Of a stretch of 13,165 nucleotides of DNA, positions 1 through 7,001 are shown piece after piece. The notes under the pieces are model-generated. The model was not told the origin of the DNA and made no database searches. It saw only the letters and a program-made list of their open reading frames with translations. Each line of letters starts with the position of its first letter. Position 1 is the first letter of the stretch. The stretch comes from Alphaproteobacteria bacterium (lineage in GTDB: Bacteria; Pseudomonadota; Alphaproteobacteria; Rhodobacterales; Rhodobacteraceae), in contig JAUHZL010000036.1 in NCBI GenBank assembly GCA_030425945.1, positions 1-13,165 of the forward strand, in the 5' to 3' direction. Made by a program: the position numbers and the translations under genes.

Positions 1-37
1 GCCGACGCAACGAATGATCCCTCAAGAATTCACTTTG

Positions 38-58
38 TAGGTCAGGAATTGTGACCTA
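38..58. promoter_or_regulatory. Perfect inverted repeat, candidate operator (TAGGTCA-N7-TGACCTA)
   Basis: TAGGTCA at 38-44 and TGACCTA at 52-58 are exact reverse complements around a 7-base spacer (45-51). The whole element is 21 bp and centred 47 bases before the start codon. Its size and symmetry fit a dimeric helix-turn-helix regulator. Related alphaproteobacterial genes are often accompanied by an Lrp/AsnC-type regulator, but none is in the window, so the regulator is unknown. Confidence 0.5.
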
Positions 59-79
59 ACATCGGTTGCAGGCAATCTT

Positions 80-86
80 GGGAGGG
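80..86 (+). promoter_or_regulatory. Ribosome-binding site that fixes the oxidoreductase start
   Basis: GGGAGGG stands 8 bases before the ATG at 95. A nearer ATG at 88 is in another frame and only one base from the motif, so it is not the start. This supports 95 as the true start codon. Confidence 0.7.
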
Positions 87-94
87 AATGCCCG

Positions 95-3000
95 ATGTCT
101 CGGCAAGATGTGCGTCTGTCCGACCGGTTCGACCTCACGCGATCCCCCGTGCTGCTGAACGGCACGCAGGCGCTGGTGCGGCTCATGCTGACCCAGTCCG
201 CGCGCGACAAGGCGGCCGGTCTGACCACGGCGGGCTTCGTCACCGGCTACCGCGGCTCGCCGCTGGGGGCGGTAGACCAGCAGATGTCCCGCGCCAAGGC
301 CGAGCTGGCCGCCGCGAACGTGATCTTCAAGGAAGGCCTGAACGAGGACCTCGCGGCCACCGCGCTCTGGGGCACCCAGCAGGCCGAGCTGCGGGGCGAG
401 GGGAAATACGACGGAGTCTTCGGCCTGTGGTACGGCAAGGGGCCGGGGGTGGACCGCTCGGGCGACGCCATGAAGCACGCCAACATGGCGGGCACGTCGC
501 CGAAGGGCGGGGTGCTGATGGCGCTCGGCGACGACCACACGGGCGAGTCCTCGACGGTGCTGCACCAGTCCGAATGGGCGCTGGTCGATGCCTACATGCC
601 GATCCTGAACCCGGCCGGGGTGCAGGAAATCCTCGACTACGGCATCTACGGCTATGCGCTGAGCCGCTTTGCCGGGGTCTGGGTCGGCCTCAAGACCATG
701 AAGGACACGGTCGAGGCGACGGCGGTCGTCGATGGCCGCCCCGACCGGGTGCAGATCGTGCTGCCGGCGTTCGACATGCCCGAGGGCGGGCTGAACATCC
801 GCCTTGTCGACACGCCGCACGCGCAGGAAGCGCGGATGATCGACTACAAGCGCTTCGCCGCCGAGGCCTTCGGCCACGCCAACCGGCTGGACCGCCGGGT
901 CTGGGGCAAGCCCGGGGCGAAGATTGGCTTCATCGCGGCGGGCAAGAACTGGCTCGACCTGTGCCAGGCGCTGGCGATCCTCGGGATCGACGCGGCCGAG
1001 GCCGAGCGCCTCGGGATCACCACCTACAAGGTCGGCATGACCTGGCCGCTCGACATGCAGGGGTTCCACGACTGGGCCGAGGACCTCGGCCTGATCGTGG
1101 TCGTCGAGGAAAAGCGCAAGCTGATCGAGGTGCAGGCCAAGGAGGCGATCTTCCACGACCGGCGCGGCCGCCGGGTCTACGGCTGGGAGAACGACCGGGG
1201 CGAGGAACTGTTCCCGACCCGCGCCGCGCTCGATCCGGTCTGGATCGCCGAGAAGCTGGGCGCGATCCTGATCGAGGAGGGCCGCGACACCGACGCGATC
1301 CGGGCCGGGCTGGCGCGGCTGGCGGAGGCGCGGCGCGCCGACAACGCCCCGGAACTGGCGACGCGGACGCCCTATTTCTGCTCGGGCTGCCCGCACAACA
1401 GCTCGACCAAGGTTCCGGAGGGCAGCCGCGCCTATGCCGGGATCGGCTGCCATTACATGGTGCAGTGGATGGACCGCGAGACGGTCGGCTTCACCCACAT
1501 GGGCGGCGAGGGCGCGAACTGGATCGGCGAGTCGCTGTTCTCGACCCGCGACCACGTGTTCCAGAACCTCGGCGACGGGACCTACAACCACTCGGGCGTG
1601 CAGGCGATCCGGGCCGCGCTCGCGGCGGGCACCAACATCACCTACAAGATCCTCTTCAACGACGCCGTCGCGATGACCGGCGGGCAGAAGAACGACGGCG
1701 GCCTGACCGCGCCGCAGATCGCGCATGAACTGACCGCGATGGGGGTGAAGCACATCGCCCTCGTCCATGACGAGAAAGAGCCGATCGACCTCGCCGCCTT
1801 TCCGCCGGGACTGCCACGCCACCTGCGCTCGGACCTGATGAAGGTTCAGGAAGAGTTCAGCCGGATCAAGGGCGTATCGGCCATCATTTACGTCCAGACC
1901 TGTGCCGCCGAGAAGCGCCGCCGCCGCAAGCGCGGCCAGTTCCCGGACCCGGATCGCCGGGTCTTCATCAACACCGACGTCTGCGAGGGCTGCGGCGATT
2001 GCGGCGTGCAGTCGAACTGCGTGTCCATCGTGCCGGTCGAGACCGAGTTCGGACGCAAGCGCGCCATCGACCAGTCGAGCTGCAACAAGGATTTCTCCTG
2101 CCTGAACGGGTTCTGCCCGTCCTTCGTGACGGTCGAGGGGGCGAAGCCGCGCAAGGCGGCGACCGCGACGCTCGACCTGCCGGACCTGCCGGAGCCCGCG
2201 CTGCCCGCCATCGACGGCACCCACAACATCGTGGTCACCGGCATCGGCGGCACCGGCGTCGTGACCATCGGCGCGGTGCTGACCATGGCGGCGCATCTCG
2301 ACGACAAGGGCGCGGCGATGATCGAGATGGCCGGCCTCGCGCAGAAGGGCGGCGCGGTGCACATCCATTGCCGCCTCGCCAACCGGCCCGAGGACATCTC
2401 GGCGATCCGCGTCGCGGTGGGCGAGGCCCATGCGGCGATCGGGGGCGATCTCGTCGTGACGGCGGGCGCCAAGACGCTGGGGCTGATGGCGACGGGGCGC
2501 ACCGGCGCGGTCGTGAACAGCCACGAGATCGTCACCGGTGACTTCACGCGCAACCGCGATTTCAGAATTCCCGGCAAGGACTTGCAGCTTGCGCTTGAGG
2601 CACGGTTGCAACACGGGCTGGCGGTGTTCGACGCGACCGAGCTGGCGGCGAAACTGCTGGGCGACTCGATCTACTCGAACATGATGGTGTTCGGGGCCGC
2701 GTGGCAGCGCGGTCTCGTCCCGCTCAGCCTCGACGCGATCCTGCGGGCGATCGAGCTGAACGGCGCGGCGGTCGAGCAGAACAAGGCCGCCTTCGCCTAT
2801 GGCCGCTGGGCGATGGCGCACCCGAAGGACGCGGCGAAGCTGCTGGCGGCCGAGGTCGTCGCGAAGCCGGTGACCCCGGACGAGCGGATCGCCCTCCGCG
2901 CGGCGCACCTGGAAGCCTATCAGGATACCGCGCTGGCCGCGAAGTATCGCGCCCGGCTGGCCCGGGTCAGCGATCCCGCCCTGCGAGACGCCGTCGCAAG

Positions 3001-3499
3001 AGGATATCACAAGCTGCTGAGCTACAAGGACGAATACGAAGTGGCGCGGCTGCTGACCGAGACCCGCGCCAAGGCGGCGGAGGCCTTCGCGGGCGACCTG
3101 ACGATCCGCTATCACCTCGCCCCGCCGCTGCTGCCGGGCAAGGACGCGGATGGCCGTCCCCTGAAGCGCCGGTTCGGACCCTGGATCGAGCGGCTCTTCC
3201 CGCTGCTGGCGCGGATGAAGCGGCTGCGCGGCACCGCCTTCGATCCGTTCGGCTATACCGCCGAGCGCCGGATGGAGCGCGCGCTGATCGCCGAGTACGA
3301 GGCCGACATGGACTGGGCCGAGGCCCGGCTGAGCGATGCCACCCGCGACGCGGTGCTGGCGCTGGCCGAACTGCCCCTGCAGATCCGCGGCTTCGGCCCG
3401 GTCAAGGAGGCGGCCGCCGCGGCGGCGGCCAAGCGGCGGGCCGAGCTGAAAGCGGTCATCGAGAGCGGCGGCACACCGCTGAGTCAGGCGGCGGAGTAG
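95..3499 (+). CDS. Indolepyruvate:ferredoxin oxidoreductase, single-chain (fused) form
   Basis: This 1134-residue cytoplasmic enzyme would convert indolepyruvate and related aryl pyruvates, CoA and oxidised ferredoxin to aryl-acetyl-CoA, CO2 and reduced ferredoxin. The step belongs to aromatic amino acid breakdown. The N-terminal part is the pyrimidine-binding domain (FVTGYRGSPLGAVDQQM near residues 48-64). The thiamine diphosphate domain follows, with CSGCPH (C429, C432) and the GDG (493-495) to ND (522-523) cofactor motif. A ferredoxin-like segment has C630, C633, C636 and C641, with further cysteines C663, C669 and C674. The gamma-type domain begins at GIGGTGV (716-722). The last ~250 residues match the C-terminal region typical of the long bacterial form. 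Archaeal enzymes split these parts over IorA and IorB. Length and domain order are normal for the fused family. The gene stands alone on its strand, with a candidate operator upstream. Exact substrate preference among aryl pyruvates cannot be read from the sequence. Confidence 0.93.
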   Translation: MSRQDVRLSDRFDLTRSPVLLNGTQALVRLMLTQSARDKAAGLTTAGFVTGYRGSPLGAVDQQMSRAKAELAAANVIFKEGLNEDLAATALWGTQQAELRGEGKYDGVFGLWYGKGPGVDRSGDAMKHANMAGTSPKGGVLMALGDDHTGESSTVLHQSEWALVDAYMPILNPAGVQEILDYGIYGYALSRFAGVWVGLKTMKDTVEATAVVDGRPDRVQIVLPAFDMPEGGLNIRLVDTPHAQEARMIDYKRFAAEAFGHANRLDRRVWGKPGAKIGFIAAGKNWLDLCQALAILGIDAAEAERLGITTYKVGMTWPLDMQGFHDWAEDLGLIVVVEEKRKLIEVQAKEAIFHDRRGRRVYGWENDRGEELFPTRAALDPVWIAEKLGAILIEEGRDTDAIRAGLARLAEARRADNAPELATRTPYFCSGCPHNSSTKVPEGSRAYAGIGCHYMVQWMDRETVGFTHMGGEGANWIGESLFSTRDHVFQNLGDGTYNHSGVQAIRAALAAGTNITYKILFNDAVAMTGGQKNDGGLTAPQIAHELTAMGVKHIALVHDEKEPIDLAAFPPGLPRHLRSDLMKVQEEFSRIKGVSAIIYVQTCAAEKRRRRKRGQFPDPDRRVFINTDVCEGCGDCGVQSNCVSIVPVETEFGRKRAIDQSSCNKDFSCLNGFCPSFVTVEGAKPRKAATATLDLPDLPEPALPAIDGTHNIVVTGIGGTGVVTIGAVLTMAAHLDDKGAAMIEMAGLAQKGGAVHIHCRLANRPEDISAIRVAVGEAHAAIGGDLVVTAGAKTLGLMATGRTGAVVNSHEIVTGDFTRNRDFRIPGKDLQLALEARLQHGLAVFDATELAAKLLGDSIYSNMMVFGAAWQRGLVPLSLDAILRAIELNGAAVEQNKAAFAYGRWAMAHPKDAAKLLAAEVVAKPVTPDERIALRAAHLEAYQDTALAAKYRARLARVSDPALRDAVARGYHKLLSYKDEYEVARLLTETRAKAAEAFAGDLTIRYHLAPPLLPGKDADGRPLKRRFGPWIERLFPLLARMKRLRGTAFDPFGYTAERRMERALIAEYEADMDWAEARLSDATRDAVLALAELPLQIRGFGPVKEAAAAAAAKRRAELKAVIESGGTPLSQAAE

Positions 3500-3573
3500 G
3501 GCGCGCGACAATGGCCCCCGGCGTGTGCGAAAGGCTGGACCGGCAGGCCGCAAGGCGGTAATCGGGGCGCAGG

Positions 3574-3588
3574 TATCCTCGTCCGGAC
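3574..3588 (+). promoter_or_regulatory. Weak promoter-like element before the acyltransferase gene
   Basis: The 95-base gap (3500-3594) contains a TATCCT box at 3574-3579, followed by the perfect palindrome GTCCGGAC at 3581-3588. No Shine-Dalgarno sequence is seen before the ATG at 3595. A -10 box this close to a start without a ribosome-binding site would give a very short leader. No matching -35 is visible, so this is a weak call. Confidence 0.2.
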
Positions 3589-3594
3589 CACGCC

Positions 3595-4503
3595 ATGTCC
3601 CAGACCCCCTCGTTCCCGTCGAAGCCGCAGATCGCGCGCGACATCTCCTATGCGAGTTCCGCCCAGTCGCGGCCCGGCCGCGCCTTCATCCGCGTGATGG
3701 AGAACGCCACCGGCCGACTTTCGCTGATCCGGCGCGCGATGGGCTACGAGACCGAGGTGGCGCAGGGCCGCAACTTCTGGGAGGTGATGGCCGAGCGCTA
3801 TGGCCTGACCCTCGACGTGATCGGCGGCAGCCTCGAGAACATCCCTTCCGAGGGGCCGCTGGTGGTGATCGCCAACCACCCCTACGGCATTCTCGACGGG
3901 CTGATGATGGGCAACATCCTGTCCCGGCGGCGCAGCGAGTACCGCATCCTCGCCAACCGGGTGTTCCGCAAGGCGGCCGATCTGGAAAAGATCATCCTGC
4001 CGGTCAGCTTCGACGAGACCAAGGACGCGCAGCGCGAGAACCTCGAGACCCGCAAGATCGCGCTCGAGTTCCTGCGGCAGGGCGGCGCGATGGGCGTGTT
4101 CCCGGGTGGCACGGTCTCGACCGCGCCCAAGCCCTTCGGTCGCCCGATGGACCCGTTCTGGCGCACCTTTACCGCCAAGATGATCTCGAAGTCGGGCGCG
4201 ACGGTCGTGCCGGTGTTCTTCGAAGGCTCGAACTCGCGCCTGTTCCAGATCGCCAGCCACCTGCATCAGACGTTGCGGATGGCGCTGCTGATCAAGGAGT
4301 TCAAGGCCCGCGTCGGCGAGCCGGTGCGCGTCGCCATCGGCGAGCCGCTCGATCCCGCCCGGATCGAGGCTCTGGCGCGCGACCCCCGCGCGCTGATGGA
4401 TTTCCTGCGCGTCGAGACCTACAAGCTCAGCCCGCGTCCGCTGGGCAGCTACGACTATGGCTACGAGTTCGAAGCCCGGTTCCGTGACAGGACCTATCGC
4501 TGA
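3595..4503 (+). CDS. Lysophospholipid acyltransferase family protein (PlsC-like)
   Basis: The 302-residue product is a membrane-associated acyltransferase of the glycerolipid acyltransferase fold, which transfers fatty acyl groups to lysophospholipids or related acceptors. The acyl-transfer motif is NHPYGILDG, with H95 and D101. Motif III is the segment FPGGTVS at 169-175, and the VVPVFFEGSNS segment near 202-212 fits the later family block. The spacing between His and Asp is five residues rather than the four of classical PlsC. I associate this with a proteobacterial subfamily distinct from PlsC itself, so the acceptor is uncertain (1-acylglycerol-3-phosphate, ornithine lipid precursor or other). 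There is no signal peptide and no obvious transmembrane helix. Its TGA overlaps the murI ATG by one base, so the two are probably translated together. The start rests on the fit of the N-terminus to related proteins, because no ribosome-binding site is visible. Confidence 0.85.
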   Translation: MSQTPSFPSKPQIARDISYASSAQSRPGRAFIRVMENATGRLSLIRRAMGYETEVAQGRNFWEVMAERYGLTLDVIGGSLENIPSEGPLVVIANHPYGILDGLMMGNILSRRRSEYRILANRVFRKAADLEKIILPVSFDETKDAQRENLETRKIALEFLRQGGAMGVFPGGTVSTAPKPFGRPMDPFWRTFTAKMISKSGATVVPVFFEGSNSRLFQIASHLHQTLRMALLIKEFKARVGEPVRVAIGEPLDPARIEALARDPRALMDFLRVETYKLSPRPLGSYDYGYEFEARFRDRTYR

Positions 4504-5330
4504 TGGCCGTCGGGATCTTCGACTCGGGCCTCGGCGGCCTGACCGTCTATGATGCGGTCACCAAGCGACTGCCGGACGTGTCCTTCGTCTATTACGGCGA
4601 CAACAAGCACGCGCCCTACGGCGTGCGCGACGCGCAGGACGTCTACGAGCTGACCAAGGCCGCCGTCACGCGGCTGTGGGACATGGGCTGCACGCTGGTC
4701 ATCCTGGCCTGCAACACCGCCAGCGCGGCCGCGCTGCGCCGGATGCAGGAGGAGGGTGTTCCCCCCGGCAAGCGGGTGCTCGGCGTCTTCGTGCCGCTGA
4801 TCGAGGCGCTGACCGAACGCCAGTGGGGCGACAACTCGCCCCCGCGCGAGGTGGCGGTGAAGCATGTCGCGCTCTTCGCGACGCCCGCGACGGTCGCCAG
4901 CCGCGCCTTTCAGCGCGAACTCGCGTTCCGTGCCATCGGCGTCGATGTCGAGGCGCAGGCCTGCGGCGGCGTGGTGGATGCGATCGAGGACGGCGACATG
5001 ATCCTCGCCGAGGCGCTGGTGCGCTCCCATGTCGACGCGCTGAAGCGCAAGATGCCGACGCCCGAGGCGGCGATCCTCGGCTGCACGCATTACCCGCTGA
5101 TGGCGGAGGTGTTCCAGGATGCGCTCGGCGCCGGGGTCAAGGTGTTCAGCCAGGCGGACCTGGTGGCCGAGAGCCTCGCCGATTACCTCGGGCGGCGGCC
5201 CGAGATGGAGGGGCCGGCGGTGACCGCGCCCGATGGCGGGCCGCTCCTGCTGACCACCGGCAACCCGGCGAAGGTGTCGGACCACGCCACGCGCTTCCTG
5301 CGACGACGGCTGGCCTTTACCGCCGCCTGA
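4503..5330 (+). CDS. murI: Glutamate racemase
   Basis: This cytoplasmic, cofactor-independent enzyme interconverts L- and D-glutamate and supplies D-glutamate for peptidoglycan. The 275-residue product has the complete set of family motifs: GIFDSGLGG at 4-12 with D7 and S8, the first catalytic cysteine C70 in ACNTASA, and the second, C194, in GCTHYPL with H196 beside it. Length is normal. The start codon overlaps the acyltransferase stop (TGATG), with AGGA at 4489-4492 ten bases upstream. The bacterial cell wall role fits its place in a housekeeping run. A 68-base gap to argC holds a GC-rich 6-bp hairpin (arms 5351-5356 and 5372-5377) without a T-run. It could weakly separate the two genes, but I do not call it a terminator. 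Confidence 0.95.
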   Translation: MAVGIFDSGLGGLTVYDAVTKRLPDVSFVYYGDNKHAPYGVRDAQDVYELTKAAVTRLWDMGCTLVILACNTASAAALRRMQEEGVPPGKRVLGVFVPLIEALTERQWGDNSPPREVAVKHVALFATPATVASRAFQRELAFRAIGVDVEAQACGGVVDAIEDGDMILAEALVRSHVDALKRKMPTPEAAILGCTHYPLMAEVFQDALGAGVKVFSQADLVAESLADYLGRRPEMEGPAVTAPDGGPLLLTTGNPAKVSDHATRFLRRRLAFTAA

Positions 5331-5398
5331 GACTACACCCGCGTCCAATCCGGGGCCGTGCCCGCATCTGCGCCCCGCCCGCAGCGAAAGACCGTGCC

Positions 5399-6427
5399 AT
5401 GACCGCTTCCGTCGCCATTCTCGGGGCTTCCGGCTATACCGGGGCCGAACTCGTCCGCCTGATCGCCACCCATCCGGGGCTGCGCATCACGGGCCTCTCT
5501 GCCGACCGCAAGGCGGGGCAGACGATGGGCGAGGTGTTCCCGCACCTGCGCCATCTGGACCTGCCGGACCTCGTGAAGATCGACGATCTCGACCTCGGGC
5601 AGACCGATCTCGTGTTCTGCGCGCTGCCCCATGCCACCAGCCAGTCGGTGATCTCGGCCCTGCCGCGCGACCTGAAGGTGGTGGACCTGTCCGCCGACTT
5701 CCGGCTGCGCGACGGGGCGGCCTACCAGACGTGGTACGGCGGGCCGCACACCGCGCTCGACCTGCAGGCGACCGCCGTCTACGGCCTGACCGAGTTCTAC
5801 CGCGACCAGATCCGGGGCGCGCGGCTCGTTGCGGGGACCGGCTGCAACGCCGCGACCGGCCAGTACGCGCTGCGCCCTCTGATCGAGGCGGGGATCATCG
5901 ACCTCGACGATATCCTGATCGACCTGAAGGCGGGCGTCTCGGGGGCCGGGCGGTCGGTGAAGGAAAACCTGCTCCATGCCGAGCTGTCAGAGGGGCTGAA
6001 CCCCTACGGCTACGGCGGCACGCACCGGCACCTCGGCGAGTTCGACCAGGAGTTTTCCGCCGTCGCGGGCCGCGAGGTGAAGGTGCGCTTCACCCCGCAC
6101 CTGATGCCGATGAACCGGGGCATCCTGGCGACCGTCTACGTCGCGGGCGATGCGCGCGCGGTCCACGACACGCTGTCGCAGGCCTATGAGGACGAGCCCT
6201 TCCTGGTGATGCTGCCGTTCGGTCAGGCGCCCTCGACCCACCACGTCCGGGGCTCGAACTTCGTGCATATCGGCGTGGCGCAGGACCGGCTTGCGGGCCG
6301 GGCGGTGATCTTCGCGGTGCTCGACAACCTGACCAAGGGCTCGTCCGGCCAAGCCTTGCAGAACGCCAACCTGATGTTAAATCTGCCCGAGACGGACGGG
6401 CTGATGCTGGCCCCGCTTTTCCCGTGA
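5399..6427 (+). CDS. argC: N-acetyl-gamma-glutamyl-phosphate reductase
   Basis: ArgC makes N-acetylglutamate semialdehyde from N-acetylglutamyl phosphate with NADPH, the third step of arginine synthesis, in the cytoplasm. The 342-residue product opens with the nucleotide-binding motif GASGYTGAEL (9-18). It has the expected catalytic cysteine C149 and the H211 segment GGTHRHLGEFDQE. The cysteine sits in GTGCNAATGQ rather than the PGCYPT of most bacterial ArgC proteins, a variant I recognise from Rhodobacterales. The open frame extends upstream into murI, but the start is placed at 5399 because MTASVAILGASGYTG aligns with the usual N-terminus and the upstream frame overlaps murI. The gene ends 34 bases before ccmE. 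Function is confident; the variant motif is the only oddity. Confidence 0.94.
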   Translation: MTASVAILGASGYTGAELVRLIATHPGLRITGLSADRKAGQTMGEVFPHLRHLDLPDLVKIDDLDLGQTDLVFCALPHATSQSVISALPRDLKVVDLSADFRLRDGAAYQTWYGGPHTALDLQATAVYGLTEFYRDQIRGARLVAGTGCNAATGQYALRPLIEAGIIDLDDILIDLKAGVSGAGRSVKENLLHAELSEGLNPYGYGGTHRHLGEFDQEFSAVAGREVKVRFTPHLMPMNRGILATVYVAGDARAVHDTLSQAYEDEPFLVMLPFGQAPSTHHVRGSNFVHIGVAQDRLAGRAVIFAVLDNLTKGSSGQALQNANLMLNLPETDGLMLAPLFP

Positions 6428-6461
6428 TCGTCGGCAGAGGGCAATTGCAGGACGGACGGAC

Positions 6462-6953
6462 ATGCGCGGACTGAAGAAACAACGCCGGATCCAGATCATC
6501 GCGCTGGCGACGGTGGCGCTCGTGGTGTCGGCCTCGCTGATCGGCTACGCGATGCGGGACGGGATCAACTTCTTCCGCACGCCGACGCAAGTTGCTTCGG
6601 AGCCGCCGCCGCCCGGCGAGGTGTTCCGCATCGGCGGCCTCGTCGAGGAGGGCACCCTCGTGCGCGGCCAGTCCGAGACCATCACCTTCCACGTCACCGA
6701 TGGCGCGGCCTCGATCCCGGTGTCCTACACCGGCGTCCTGCCCGACCTCTTCGGCGAGGGCGAGGGGGCCGTCGCGCTCGGCAGCTTCGACGGACAGGTC
6801 TTCGTCGCGACCGAGGTGCTGGCGCGCCACGACGAGACCTACATGCCGAAGGAAGTCATCGACGCGCTCAAGGACCAGGGCATCTACGTCGATCCCGAGA
6901 CCGGCAAGGCCGACATGTCCACGGCACCGAACGCTGCGGCAGCATCCTATTAA
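6462..6953 (+). CDS. ccmE: Cytochrome c maturation protein CcmE (heme chaperone)
   Basis: CcmE is anchored in the inner membrane with its domain in the periplasm. It binds heme covalently after export and hands it to the CcmF/CcmH lyase for attachment to apocytochrome c. The 163-residue product has a short basic N-terminus and one membrane anchor (about residues 10-30). A beta-barrel domain follows (FRIGGLVEEGTL, then VSYTGVLPDLFGEG). The heme-binding signature ARHDETY carries H123, with Y127 as the nearby tyrosine. The C-terminal tail is flexible. AGGA at 6449-6452 lies nine bases before the ATG. The stop codon overlaps a CtrA-type half-site belonging to the next unit. CcmF and CcmH are encoded about 1.3 kb downstream, beyond the inserted lysis pair. 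Confidence 0.95.
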   Translation: MRGLKKQRRIQIIALATVALVVSASLIGYAMRDGINFFRTPTQVASEPPPPGEVFRIGGLVEEGTLVRGQSETITFHVTDGAASIPVSYTGVLPDLFGEGEGAVALGSFDGQVFVATEVLARHDETYMPKEVIDALKDQGIYVDPETGKADMSTAPNAAAASY

Positions 6954-6957
6954 CCAT
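6950..6957 (+). promoter_or_regulatory. CtrA-type half-site TTAACCAT before the lysis pair
   Basis: TTAACCAT matches the half-site known for the alphaproteobacterial response regulator CtrA. It overlaps the ccmE stop codon (TAA 6951-6953) and lies 45 bases before the endolysin ATG. No second TTAA is found at the N7 spacing on either side, so this is a half-site only. CtrA is established as an activator of GTA genes in Rhodobacter capsulatus, which gives the match meaning. Binding here is inference. Confidence 0.45.
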
Positions 6958-6968
6958 CGTCCCGCAGC

Positions 6969-6994
6969 CTCCCCGGCCATGTGCAACCGGGGAG
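6969..6994 (+). promoter_or_regulatory. Hairpin enclosing the endolysin ribosome-binding site
   Basis: CTCCCCGG (6969-6976) pairs perfectly over 8 bp with CCGGGGAG (6987-6994) around a 10-base loop. The right arm contains GGGGAG (6989-6994), the only Shine-Dalgarno candidate for the ATG at 7002, seven bases away. In the folded RNA the ribosome-binding site would be closed. An alternative GTG at 6981 lies in the loop and has no ribosome-binding site. There is no T-run, so it is not a classical terminator. Confidence 0.5.
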
Positions 6995-7001
6995 CGCACC
7001 G

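Larger units (their letters stand above)
1..94 (+). promoter_or_regulatory. Control region upstream of the indolepyruvate oxidoreductase gene
   Basis: No gene is visible in these bases, which are clearly richer in A and T than the rest of the window. They hold the inverted repeat at 38-58, a ribosome-binding site GGGAGGG at 80-86, and a possible but weak promoter TTGTAG (35-40)-N16-TAACAT (57-62). If that promoter is real, the inverted repeat lies between and over its two boxes, as expected for a repressor site. A second possible pair, TTGTGA (49-54)-N18-CAATCT (73-78), would start transcription inside the ribosome-binding site and is less likely. The left edge of the window cuts off whatever lies upstream. 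Confidence 0.45.

Noticed and set aside
56..3553. A 1165-codon open frame on the minus strand opposite the oxidoreductase gene
   Set aside because: It mirrors the plus-strand gene in DNA with strong G/C third positions, has a low-complexity Arg/Ala/Gly/His-rich product and no recognisable domain. The plus-strand gene has complete motifs over its whole length.
5351..5377. Hairpin between murI and argC as a terminator
   Set aside because: The stem is only 6 bp around a 15-base loop and no T-run follows. GC-rich gaps produce such pairings by chance.
4676..5398. Upstream extension of the argC frame into murI
   Set aside because: The extension is Arg/Ala-rich, overlaps murI in another frame and is not part of any ArgC family member. 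The start at 5399 matches the family N-terminus.
6451..6464. GGACGGACATG shared by the ccmE and mmsB start regions
   Set aside because: The match is short and falls over purine-rich ribosome-binding sites in G+C-rich DNA. I see no reason to link the two genes.
6981..7001. GTG at 6981 as the endolysin start
   Set aside because: It lies in the hairpin loop with no ribosome-binding site, while the ATG at 7002 has GGGGAG seven bases upstream and gives the usual N-terminus for the family.
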